A DNA stretch of 64,000 nt from Streptomyces humi (GTDB taxonomy: Bacteria; Actinomycetota; Actinomycetes; Streptomycetales; Streptomycetaceae): contig NZ_LBMU02000039.1 in the NCBI RefSeq assembly GCF_001005085.2, forward strand, positions 62,001 to 126,000. Reading direction: 5' to 3'. Made by a program: the position numbers and the translations under genes. Shown here piece by piece: positions 1 through 9,182 of this stretch; the stretch's first letter is position 1, and every line of letters starts with the position of its first letter. The notes below the pieces were generated by a model. The model was not told the DNA's origin and searched no databases. It worked only from the letters and a program-made list of their open reading frames with translations.

Positions 1-1
1 G

Positions 2-1441
2 GACTGGCAGGACGAGCTGAAGCCGTACTACGACCAGGCCCAGCGCATGCTCGGGGTGCGGCTCAACCCCACCATGACCCCCTCCGACGTCCACCTGAAG
101 GCGGCGGCGGAGAAACTCGGCGTCGGCGACTCCTTCCACCTCGCCCCGGTCGGCGTCTTCTTCGGCGACGGCAAGGACGCCGACGGCGAGTCGAAGGCGG
201 CCCCCGGCGACCCGGTGGACGACCCCTACTTCGGTGGCGCGGGCCCCGCCCGCAACGCCTGCACCGAGTGCGGCGAGTGCATGACCGGCTGCCGGCACGG
301 CGCGAAGAACACCCTCAACGAGAACTACCTGCACCTCGCCGAACGGGCGGGCGCGGTCGTCCACCCCATGACCACCGTCGTCTCCGTCACCGACGACTCC
401 CAGGGCGGCTACGCGGTCGCGACCCTCCCCACGGACGACAGGAAGAAGGCGGAGGGCCGGATCTTCAAGGCGCGCCGGGTCGTCGTCGCCGCCGGCACGT
501 ACGGCACCCAGACCCTCCTGCACCGGATGAAGGCGGGCGGCCAGCTCCCGTATCTCTCGGACCGGCTGGGCGACCTCACCCGGACCAACTCCGAGGCCCT
601 GGTGGGCGCCCAGACCGACGACCGCCGCTACCGCAGGGCGCACGGCACCCCGAAGGCCGACTTCACCAAGGGCGTCGCGATCACGTCCTCCATCCATCCG
701 GACGAGAACACGCACATCGAGCCGGTCAGGTACGGCAAGGGCTCCAACGCGATGGGCGGTCTGTCGATCCTCCAGGTGCCGTACGCGGACGGCTCCTCCC
801 GGGTCCTCGGCTGGCTGGCGAACGCGGCCCGGCACCCGCTCCTGGTGCTGCGCTCGCTCTCCAACCGGCGCTGGTCGGAGCGGACCATCATCGGCCTCGT
901 CATGCAGTCCCTGGACAACTCCCTGACGACCTACCTGAAACCGGACGGCGTCGGCAAGGGCCTGCTCACCGCCCGGCAGGGGCACGGCGCGCCCAACCCC
1001 AAGCAGATCAGGGCGGCTTCGGAGGCGGCCACCGTGCTCGCCGCCGAGATCAACGGCTTCGCCGGCAGCAACGTCGGCGAGCTGATGGGCACCCCGCTCA
1101 CCGCCCACTTCCTCGGCGGCTGCCCGATCGGCGACTCCCGGGAGACCGGGGTCATCGACCCCTACCACCGGCTGTACGGCCACCCGGGCATCTCGGTCGT
1201 GGACGGCGCCGCCGTCTCCGCGAACCTGGGGGTGAACCCGTCCCTCACCATCACGGCACAGGCCGAGCGCGCGATGTCGTACTGGCCCAACAAGGGCGAG
1301 CCGGACCCGCGGCCGCCGCACGGCGAGGCGTACCGGCGCCTGCGCCCGGTCGAGCCGAACGAACCGGCGGTCCCGGCGGAGGCGTTCGGCGCCCTGCGAC
1401 TGCCGTTCCTGGGGATCCCGGCGGTACCCCCGAAGAAGTAG
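2..1441 (+). CDS. GMC-type FAD oxidoreductase (cholesterol-oxidase-like), C-terminal part
   Basis: The frame is open from base 2, so the N-terminal FAD-binding region lies outside the window; about 479 residues remain. A cysteine-rich stretch (CTECGECMTGC, near bases 260-295) followed by RHGAKNTL is typical of the bacterial GMC subgroup that includes ChoD-like cholesterol oxidases. The C-terminus carries HFLGGCPIG and then NPSLTITAQAERA, the usual substrate-side histidine region and closing FAD motif of the family. Such enzymes oxidise sterol or other alcohol groups with FAD. The real substrate cannot be read from sequence. It ends at a strong hairpin shared with the convergent gene. Confidence 0.85.
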   Translation, partial: DWQDELKPYYDQAQRMLGVRLNPTMTPSDVHLKAAAEKLGVGDSFHLAPVGVFFGDGKDADGESKAAPGDPVDDPYFGGAGPARNACTECGECMTGCRHGAKNTLNENYLHLAERAGAVVHPMTTVVSVTDDSQGGYAVATLPTDDRKKAEGRIFKARRVVVAAGTYGTQTLLHRMKAGGQLPYLSDRLGDLTRTNSEALVGAQTDDRRYRRAHGTPKADFTKGVAITSSIHPDENTHIEPVRYGKGSNAMGGLSILQVPYADGSSRVLGWLANAARHPLLVLRSLSNRRWSERTIIGLVMQSLDNSLTTYLKPDGVGKGLLTARQGHGAPNPKQIRAASEAATVLAAEINGFAGSNVGELMGTPLTAHFLGGCPIGDSRETGVIDPYHRLYGHPGISVVDGAAVSANLGVNPSLTITAQAERAMSYWPNKGEPDPRPPHGEAYRRLRPVEPNEPAVPAEAFGALRLPFLGIPAVPPKK

Positions 1442-1486
1442 CCGGTCAGGCGGCCGCACACCGACCCGATCAGGTGGCCACACACC

Positions 1487-1528
1487 GAAGAGGGACCTGA
1501 GCCCCCCTCCGAGCCCAGGTCCCTCTTC
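1487..1528. terminator. Bidirectional hairpin terminator
   Basis: A perfect 13-bp stem (1487-1499 with 1516-1528, GAAGAGGGACCTG) lies between two convergent genes, as expected of a factor-independent terminator serving both. Confidence 0.8.
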
Positions 1529-1573
1529 ATCGGGTGCGCGGCCGCCGTGTCACGACGGTCCGGGCGACCTTGT

Positions 1574-2599
1574 CTATGCGCCGGCGCCGGCCTTCCGGCG
1601 GCGCACCACGAACACCGCGGCCGCGCCGGCCACCACGGCGGCCCCGCCGACCAGGCCGATGACCGGGAGCGCCGAGCTGGAGCCGGTCTCCGCGAGGTTG
1701 CCGGTCGGCAGGTCGGAGACGTTGCCCTGGGGCTTCTTCACGGAGTCCTTGCTGCCGTTGTCGCTCGGCGTGGCGGTACCCGGGTCGGGGTTGGACGAGC
1801 CGGCCTTGAGGACCGTGAAGTCGTACTGGGCCCAGCCCTCGGCGATGCAGTCCTGGCCGTCGACCTTGTCGAGGTAGGCACCGGAGCCGAAGGAGTAGGC
1901 GTCACCGGCGGGCGCCTTGGCGTCGATGGAGACACGCAGGTCGACCGACTTGCTCGCGCCCGACTTCAGCTTCTCCACGTAGAAGAAGTAGTCGCCGGCC
2001 CAGTCGTCGCTGCCGATCCGGTCCCAGGAGCCGCTGTCGGGGTTCTTGAACTCCAGGTCGACGTACGGGCTGAGGTACTTCGACTCGTCCAGCTCGTAGT
2101 TCTCGATCTCGGCGTAGAAGGCGACACCGTCCACGTCCGTCTTCGACTCGTTCGTCACGGTCAGCTTGAAGGCGTGGAAGCCGTCGCCCGCGACGATCTT
2201 GCCGGGCAGGCCCTTGATGTCGGCGGACACCTTGGCGTTGGCGAAGTTCTCGTCGAGGTCCTCGCAGTACGGCACGTCCGGGTCGGACGGGTCCTCGCTG
2301 GGCTCGGCCGACTCGGAGGGCTCCGTCGAGGCGGACGCCGACGCGGAGGCGCTGGCGCTCGCGCTGTCGCTGGGCGAGGCGGAGGCCGACGCGGACTCGG
2401 ACGCCGAGGCGCTGTCGGTCGGTGCCACGGAGTCGGACGGAGAGGGCGACGCCGAGTCGCTGGGTATCTCGCTGGGCGCACTCTCCGTCGCCGTCGGCGT
2501 CGCGGTGTCCTCCGCGAACGCGGCCGGCGCGGACAGCAGGGCGAGCGGCGCGATGACAGCCGTGGCGGCTGCCGCGGCCATGGCGCGACGAAGCTTCAT
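1574..2599 (-). CDS. Secreted, sortase-anchored (LAETG) surface protein
   Basis: 341 residues from the ATG at 2599, chosen because a signal peptide follows at once (MKLRRAMAAAAATAV, cleavage likely after AFA, residue 29) and a G-rich ribosome site precedes. Residues about 30-110 are a Ser/Ala/Glu/Pro low-complexity linker (repeated SAS, PSDS), then a folded domain of about 170 residues with beta-rich character and two cysteines. The C-terminus has LAETG (about residue 302), a hydrophobic span and RRRK. LAxTG is the known substrate form of class E sortases in Streptomyces. I infer wall display; the folded domain is not recognised. Confidence 0.8.
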   Translation of the reverse strand: MKLRRAMAAAAATAVIAPLALLSAPAAFAEDTATPTATESAPSEIPSDSASPSPSDSVAPTDSASASESASASASPSDSASASASASASASTEPSESAEPSEDPSDPDVPYCEDLDENFANAKVSADIKGLPGKIVAGDGFHAFKLTVTNESKTDVDGVAFYAEIENYELDESKYLSPYVDLEFKNPDSGSWDRIGSDDWAGDYFFYVEKLKSGASKSVDLRVSIDAKAPAGDAYSFGSGAYLDKVDGQDCIAEGWAQYDFTVLKAGSSNPDPGTATPSDNGSKDSVKKPQGNVSDLPTGNLAETGSSSALPVIGLVGGAAVVAGAAAVFVVRRRKAGAGA

Positions 2600-2786
2600 G
2601 CAAGGACCCCCGTGACTCAGGTGCGGCGGGCGGATGTGACCGCAGGTTCCGGTGATGTGACCGGTGAATGCTGTGAATGGTTGCGTCCACATTCACAGAA
2701 TCCTTATGTGACGGTCGTCACTTCACCTGGTCGTTCGGTGGGGTGGTTATTCTCACCTCCGTCGAACGGCCGAGCGAGAGAGTGTC

Positions 2787-3950
2787 ATGTCTGACAGACG
2801 GTCCGAGCAGTCGCCGGGGGACGAGCCGTCGTCGTCCTCCCCCATACCTGACGAGGTGTGGGAACAGTTCATGCGTGACAACGAGCGGGACATCCGCAAG
2901 TCCGCCCCCAAGGAGCCCTCCGCCCGCGCCCGCGAGGTGACCGAGCGGCTCAAGGGGCGGAAGGGGGAGCCCGAGGGGTGGCGGACCGGGCCCGCCTGGC
3001 AGGAGATGAACGGGCGGGCGGCCAGACGCCGCAAGGGGTGGGCGTTCGTCGGTGTGCCGCTGGCGATCGCGCTGGCCGTCGTGGCGATGCGCCCGTCCCT
3101 GATCCCCGGTGATCCGATCGGCTCGCTCACCGGCACGTCCTCGGGCACGGACACCGCCACCTCGTCCCTCCCCGACGAGACCGCCGCGCCGACGGCACCG
3201 CCCTCCGCGGTCGCCCGCGACACCCCGACCCTCGCCCACCCGTTCGCCGGTTCACCGGCGCTGCGCTGGGCCGACGGCGCGGCCGGCATCGTGCTGCCGA
3301 AGGCCACCGCGCTCGGCGCGATCCCCAAGGCCCGCGTCGAACTGGCCCTCCAGCAGACCAGGAAGCTGCTGATCGACGCCAACCTCAACCCGAAGGTGGT
3401 GGCCGGCGCCCGCCCCGAGACCGCGCTCTCGGTGCTCGACCCGGAACAGCCCGGCGTGCTCGACGACCTGAACACCTCACTGCGCAGCCCCAGCAAGACC
3501 CACGACCCGCTGTTCCTCTTCAGCCGCTTCGACCCGAAGGAGGTGCGGCCGGCCGGGAAGGTCATCAAGGTGCGCGGCCGGATCACCTTCAAGCAGGGCA
3601 AGTTCGAGGGCGTGGCCGTGCACGCCGACTACACCTTCGTCTACCCGGTGGTGCCCGCCGACGGCTCCACCGAGGTCGCCCGCACCATCGTGCGGCGCGT
3701 CGTCGACACCGAGCTGTCCGACCCCGCGCACTACCGGGTCACCCCCGGCCGGCTGAACCTCGTCCGCTACGACGAGTCCGCGGGCAACTCGTCCTGCGAC
3801 GTGTACGACGGCTATCTGCACCCGCAGTTCCCGTCACAGCTGTCCAGCGGGGGCGGCGCCGACCCGACAGGGCCGTCCATGGACCCGTACGACCGCAGCC
3901 GCGACATCGGTGCGGTACCGGAGGGGTGCAACGCGTTGAGCCGTACCTGA
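2787..3950 (+). CDS. Single-pass membrane protein with extracytoplasmic domain
   Basis: 387 residues. Residues 1-83 are charged and probably cytoplasmic, one membrane span lies at about 84-101, then a Thr/Ser/Pro linker leads to an extracytoplasmic domain of about 250 residues. The ATG is preceded by GAGAGAG. It is divergent from the LAETG protein and ends just before a strong terminator, so it is monocistronic. The layout (cytoplasmic tail, one TM, secreted domain) is common in streptomycete envelope proteins. I do not recognise the outer domain and assign no function. Confidence 0.75.
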   Translation: MSDRRSEQSPGDEPSSSSPIPDEVWEQFMRDNERDIRKSAPKEPSARAREVTERLKGRKGEPEGWRTGPAWQEMNGRAARRRKGWAFVGVPLAIALAVVAMRPSLIPGDPIGSLTGTSSGTDTATSSLPDETAAPTAPPSAVARDTPTLAHPFAGSPALRWADGAAGIVLPKATALGAIPKARVELALQQTRKLLIDANLNPKVVAGARPETALSVLDPEQPGVLDDLNTSLRSPSKTHDPLFLFSRFDPKEVRPAGKVIKVRGRITFKQGKFEGVAVHADYTFVYPVVPADGSTEVARTIVRRVVDTELSDPAHYRVTPGRLNLVRYDESAGNSSCDVYDGYLHPQFPSQLSSGGGADPTGPSMDPYDRSRDIGAVPEGCNALSRT

Positions 3951-3972
3951 CCCGGGTTCTCCGGGAACAGGC

Positions 3973-4007
3973 GAAGGGCCCCGCGGGACGGAGCCGCGGG
4001 GCCCTTC
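3973..4007 (+). terminator. Terminator after the 387-aa membrane protein
   Basis: Perfect 14-bp GC-rich stem (3973-3986 with 3994-4007), loop of 7, followed by TTCC, 22 bases after the stop codon. Confidence 0.85.
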
Positions 4008-4556
4008 TTCCGTCAGCACCGACGTCAGGGCAGCGTCGGTGCCGGGGAGCGGCGCCGGGGGGTTGCGCCGCTGGTCTCTGTGCCCTGTACCACCGTCCGT
4101 GACCCTGGGTCGGCGCCCGGCGCACTGGGGGTGTACGGCGGGTCTGGACCTTTGGCGGACGGTCCGCACACGGCAATACCGTTGCCTGAACTGGGACTTG
4201 GGAACCGCGAAGGCTTCGGCGGCCTTCTCTGCATCGTGCTGGATGTCCGCGGCCTCCGCAACCGTTTGACCCAGCCCTTGTGCATTTTTGCAATTTTCCG
4301 CCGGTCGGCCCCGGGCGTCCCCGGAGCCGGCCGTATCTTGGGTGACCGGGCTGCTGTCCCCTGCCGTCCGGTCACTTGACCGGAGCGAGGTCCCACGACG
4401 CACGGCACGTTCCGTACGTCTCATCGCTCCAGCGAGCCACGCGTGGTTCTTTCGGGCCCGCCCCTGGCTGGCACGGACACCCCACCAACGAAGCGGTCCG
4501 GGTGCCGGTCACGCGCCGTACGGGTGAGAGCCGTACCGAACTCAGATCCGCCCGAC
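4008..4556. other. Gene-poor interval with a possible promoter
   Basis: About 550 bases with no convincing gene. The only promoter-like element is TTGACC at 4265-4270 followed 17 bases later by TGCAAT (4288-4293) on the plus strand, overlapping the A/T-rich TGCATTTTTGCA at 4281-4292. A minus-strand frame around 4150-4280 has coding-like third positions for about 30 codons but no good start or end. Could be a small RNA, a decayed gene, or the 3' region of the chorismate mutase transcript. Confidence 0.35.
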
Positions 4557-4838
4557 TCAGATCCGGCCCCGGCACAGCTCCAGCAACGTCATCGCGAGGG
4601 CCGTGCCGGGCCTGCCGAGCGCGTCCCTCCAGTGGCCGAGGATCTCCGTCTCGCGGGAGAGGTTCACCCGCCGGCCGCCGGAGGCGATCCGGGCCTCCTG
4701 GACGACGGCGGAGACGGCCATCCGTTCCTGGATCAGTCCGATGATCCGATCGTCCAGTGCGTCGATGCGCTCGCGCGCACCGCTGATCACGTCGGCGGCC
4801 TCGGGGGTACGGGCACCGGTCACATCGAGAGCGGTCAT
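4557..4838 (-). CDS. AroQ-type chorismate mutase
   Basis: 93 residues from the ATG at 4838, which has GAGGAG six bases upstream; a GTG six codons earlier lacks a ribosome site. The protein is the all-helical AroQ fold: RERIDALDDRIIGLIQERM forms the first helix with its catalytic arginine, followed by RVNLSRETEIL and a short last helix. The enzyme converts chorismate to prephenate, the branch step toward phenylalanine and tyrosine. No fused dehydratase or DAHP synthase domain is present. The upstream leader holds a short Phe/Tyr-containing reading frame and a hairpin, suggesting attenuation. Confidence 0.85.
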   Translation of the reverse strand: MTALDVTGARTPEAADVISGARERIDALDDRIIGLIQERMAVSAVVQEARIASGGRRVNLSRETEILGHWRDALGRPGTALAMTLLELCRGRI

Positions 4839-4900
4839 GTCGGGCTCCTCGTCCACGGGGGTCTACGGGGCCGTCCGGACCGGCACGATCCGGAGAAACA

Positions 4901-4937
4901 CCAGGCGCCCCGGACCTTGTCGGCCCGGGGCGCCTGG
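4901..4937 (-). terminator. Hairpin in the leader of chorismate mutase (possible attenuator)
   Basis: Perfect 13-bp stem (4937-4925 with 4913-4901 on the minus strand), 11-base loop, followed by TGTTTC. It lies between the candidate leader peptide and the chorismate mutase start, so it cannot serve an upstream gene on that strand. A GGGCCG at the base of the loop could pair instead with CGGCCC inside the leader peptide frame. Confidence 0.5.
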
Positions 4938-4957
4938 GGAAGTCGCTTGTCAGTTGC

Positions 4958-5029
4958 TCAAGCAGCACGACCATGGCAGCCGGTGGGCCGGTCGCCATAG
5001 GTAAACAGGAAGGTCGTCTGGGTGAGCAT
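4958..5029 (-). CDS. Candidate 23-residue leader peptide, Phe/Tyr codons
   Basis: ATG at 5029, TGA at 4960-4958. Residues 5-11 read TTFLFTY, using TTC, TTT and TAT; TTT and TAT are rare in this genome. A CATACT hexamer on the minus strand (5042-5037) would put the transcript start about at the ATG, making it leaderless. The hairpin at 4937-4901 begins 20 bases after the stop and the chorismate mutase start is 63 bases beyond the hairpin. This is the arrangement of a classical amino-acid attenuator. It is short and may be chance; comparison with relatives is needed to decide. Confidence 0.35.
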   Translation of the reverse strand: MLTQTTFLFTYGDRPTGCHGRAA

Positions 5030-5083
5030 GGGGGCGAGTATGCCACAGAACCCTGATCCGGGAGCCGTCCCGGCGAGCCCCGT

Positions 5084-5089
5084 TAGAAT
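5084..5089 (+). promoter_or_regulatory. Candidate -10 element of guaA
   Basis: TAGAAT fits the HrdB-type TAGRRT consensus and sits 42 bases before the guaA start. No clear -35 is seen 16-18 bases upstream. Confidence 0.5.
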
Positions 5090-5131
5090 CGATGGCACAG
5101 ACCCCCCGCCCAGACCGCCGGAAGGCACCCC

Positions 5132-6712
<1,581 letters not shown>

Positions 6713-6762
6713 GCCCCGTCCCGGGCTCCCGGGGAGTTCCGGGCTTCGGGGCCTGGCCGGGC

Positions 6763-7245
6763 TCAGGTGCGCTTGACCGTGCGCACCGGCCCACCGGGCC
6801 GCCAGGACTCGACGACCAGGTAGGTGTCGTCCTCCACGTAGGTCCGCACGACCTCCGTCAGCTCGGTACGGAAGAGGTGGAACGGCCCCTCGGGCGGTTT
6901 CACCTCTTGCGCGTACGGACCCTTCACCGCCGGGTCCGTCACCTCGTACGCCCGGCCGCTGATCCGGATGTCCCCGGTGCCGCCCATCGCGGTGCCCTCC
7001 CCGGGGTTGGCCTGGAGCGCGAACCTCGGGTCCCGCAGCAGGTCCAGGGCCTTCACCGAGTCCGGCATCATGCCGAACCGGAGTTCGCCGTCCAGGAACT
7101 GGACCTCCAGTCCCGAGGTGCGGGGCGAACCGTCCTTGCGGAGTGTGGCGAGGACGTGGTGCCGGTAGGGGGCGAAGCGCTCCTGCGCGGTGTGCGCCAG
7201 CTCGGGCGCGGCGGCGGTGAAGGCCGCCCAGTTCGTACGCGTCAT
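6763..7245 (-). CDS. PPOX-class flavin/F420 oxidoreductase (pyridoxamine-phosphate-oxidase-like)
   Basis: 160 residues from the ATG at 7245 (MTRTNWAAF). The split-barrel fold is recognisable from HHVLATLRKDGSPRTSGLEVQF, then LRFGMM...KALDLLRDPRFAL, and GTGDIRISGRAYEV. This superfamily binds FMN or coenzyme F420 and contains real PNP oxidases, F420-dependent reductases and biliverdin reductases; the F420 type is common in actinomycetes. The substrate is unknown. A longer frame runs upstream to 7419 but has no coding character. Convergent with guaA and divergent from the aldolase gene. Confidence 0.8.
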   Translation of the reverse strand: MTRTNWAAFTAAAPELAHTAQERFAPYRHHVLATLRKDGSPRTSGLEVQFLDGELRFGMMPDSVKALDLLRDPRFALQANPGEGTAMGGTGDIRISGRAYEVTDPAVKGPYAQEVKPPEGPFHLFRTELTEVVRTYVEDDTYLVVESWRPGGPVRTVKRT

Positions 7246-7384
7246 GAGTGCCAGTCTCGTAGCGATACCCGACATCTTCTGTCGTGAATTGCCCGCGCGC
7301 GTCATCTTTACGGAACAGCTCTGTTTTCCTGCACTGACCGGCGGTAACTTCCGCCCGTAACACAAACCCAGTGCTGGAGGACCT

Positions 7385-8179
7385 ATGCACGGGCCCACGC
7401 CGCCCCTGCCGCTGCCCACCGATCAGCTCCGGTTCGCGATGCCGCCGATGCACGAGTCGCTCGACGACGAGCGCCGGCATCGTAAGGAGCGGCTCGCGGG
7501 CGCGCTGCGGATCTTCGGCCGGGCCGGGCTCGAGGACGGTGTGTCCGGGCACATCACCGCCCGCGACCCCGAGTACTCGAACTGCTTCTGGGTCAACCCG
7601 TTCGGTATGCCGTTCAAGCACGTCACCGTCAGTGACCTGGTGCTGGCCAACCAGGACGGCCAGGTCATCGAGGGCCGCTACCACGTCAACCAGGCCGCCT
7701 TCACCGTGCACGCCCAGGTGCACGCGGCCCGCCCGGACGTCGTCGCCGTCGCCCACTGCCACTCCGTGCACGGCCGCGCGCTGTCCGCCCTCGGCGACCT
7801 GCTCGACCCCATCAGCCAGGAGAGCTGCGCCTTCTACGAGGACCACGCCCTCTACGACGCCTACACGGGTGTCGCCGTCGACGCCGAGGAGGGCCGCCGG
7901 ATCGCCGCGGCCCTCGGCTCCCGCAAGGCGCTGGTGCTGCGCAACCACGGGCTGCTCACCGTCGGCGACTCCGTCGACGCGGCCGCCTGGTGGTTCCTGT
8001 CGATGGAACGCTCCGCGCAGGTCCAGCTGACCGCGAAGGCGGCCGGCCGCCCGCTGCTCATCGACCACAAACTGGCCGTCGCCACCCGCGAACAACTCGG
8101 CGGCGACCTGGTGGCCTGGATCAACTACCAGCCGCTGTGGCAGGACATCAGCCGCAGCGAACCGGACCTGCTGAGCTGA
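7385..8179 (+). CDS. Class II aldolase/adducin family protein
   Basis: 264 residues; GGAGG five bases before the ATG. DGVSGHITARDP (51-62) and AHCHSVHG with His124 and His126, plus RNHGLL with His188, give the metal site of class II aldolases/adducins. The glutamate that fuculose-phosphate aldolases carry before the first His pair is not visible (FTVHAQVH instead), which places this with the adducin-like branch, where aldolase activity is doubtful. The role is unknown. It is divergent from the PPOX gene and convergent with the DUF4429 gene nine bases away. Confidence 0.85.
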   Translation: MHGPTPPLPLPTDQLRFAMPPMHESLDDERRHRKERLAGALRIFGRAGLEDGVSGHITARDPEYSNCFWVNPFGMPFKHVTVSDLVLANQDGQVIEGRYHVNQAAFTVHAQVHAARPDVVAVAHCHSVHGRALSALGDLLDPISQESCAFYEDHALYDAYTGVAVDAEEGRRIAAALGSRKALVLRNHGLLTVGDSVDAAAWWFLSMERSAQVQLTAKAAGRPLLIDHKLAVATREQLGGDLVAWINYQPLWQDISRSEPDLLS

Positions 8180-8187
8180 CCCACCGC

Positions 8188-9075
8188 TCAGAAACCCCGC
8201 AGCACGGCCGCCTTCGTCCGTGCGAACTCCTCGTCCGTGAGCACCCCGTCCCGGTGCAGCTCGCCCAGCTCCCGCAGCCGGCGCAGCAGCATGTCGTGGT
8301 GGTCGGCCGGCCGGCGCTGCACGGGAACCGGCGGCCGGTCCCGGTCGGCGCACTCGGTGGCCGGCCGGGCCGACGGATGCGGCAGCCGGGCCGTGACCGC
8401 CGCCGCGACCAGCGCCGTCAGCAGATCGCGGCGGACACTGCCCCACAGGTCGAGCGCGTACGGGTCGCGCTCCGCCGGCAGTTTCGAGAACACCGTCTCC
8501 CGGGTCACGAACCGCAGGAAACCGTCCTCGTGGCCGGAGTTGGGCAGCCACTCGACCTGCACCAGATCGCCGACGCCGATGATCCGCGGCCCGGTCGCCC
8601 GCTTCACCCGGTCCGAGGTGTCCGCCCAGTCGATCCTGACCCGGGTGCCGTCGAAGGACACCGTCCCGTCCGAGGACCGCACCGACACCGGCACCGGCGG
8701 CCCCGGCAGCAGGTACGCCTCCGTCGGCTCGCTCGGGACCTGGTCCAGCAGCAGCGACTGGCGGATCTCCGCGGCGACGTACTCGGCCACCCCGGACCGG
8801 TCCGCGTCCACCGTCAGCCGGTACGGATCCGCCGCCTCCGGCAGCCGGCCGCCGGTCGCCTGTAGCAACGGGTCCGCGCCCTCGCGCAGCCGCATCCGCA
8901 GCCGCCCCCGCTTGCGCTCCGGCTCGTACACCACCCCGGCCACCGCCTCCAGGGGTACGACGATCTCCCCGTAGGTCTGCCGGAACAGCGGTACGGACCG
9001 GTGGCGGCCCGGCGTGATCCGGACCGTACTGCCGTCGAAGGCCCAGGTCCCGTCCCGCTGGATGATCTCGGCCAT
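8188..9075 (-). CDS. DUF4429 domain protein with C-terminal SHOCT motif
   Basis: 295 residues. Two copies of a beta-rich unit are visible: GTWAFDGSTVRITPGR (about 8-23) and GTVSFDGTRVRIDWAD (about 136-151), each followed by a PH-like strand pattern and a conserved aromatic; this is the tandem DUF4429 layout. The last 30 residues, LRELGELHRDGVLTDEEFARTKAAVL, are a SHOCT motif, a short helical pair often found at protein termini and thought to mediate oligomerisation. No enzyme motif is present. It is probably a cytoplasmic or membrane-associated regulatory protein; function unknown. Confidence 0.8.
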   Translation of the reverse strand: MAEIIQRDGTWAFDGSTVRITPGRHRSVPLFRQTYGEIVVPLEAVAGVVYEPERKRGRLRMRLREGADPLLQATGGRLPEAADPYRLTVDADRSGVAEYVAAEIRQSLLLDQVPSEPTEAYLLPGPPVPVSVRSSDGTVSFDGTRVRIDWADTSDRVKRATGPRIIGVGDLVQVEWLPNSGHEDGFLRFVTRETVFSKLPAERDPYALDLWGSVRRDLLTALVAAAVTARLPHPSARPATECADRDRPPVPVQRRPADHHDMLLRRLRELGELHRDGVLTDEEFARTKAAVLRGF

Positions 9076-9182
9076 GGGGGGATTCTCGCAGCCGGGTCAA
9101 CCTGTCCTCCGTACCTTCACTCGTCGTGACCGGCCCACTGGCCGAGAACGGCGTGGCGTAGGGCACAATTCGCTCTCGACAC

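Noticed and set aside
3834..4424. 196-codon minus-strand frame after chorismate mutase
   Set aside because: Only about 30 codons look coding-like; the rest overlaps the opposite-strand gene and its terminator, and no ribosome site is seen.
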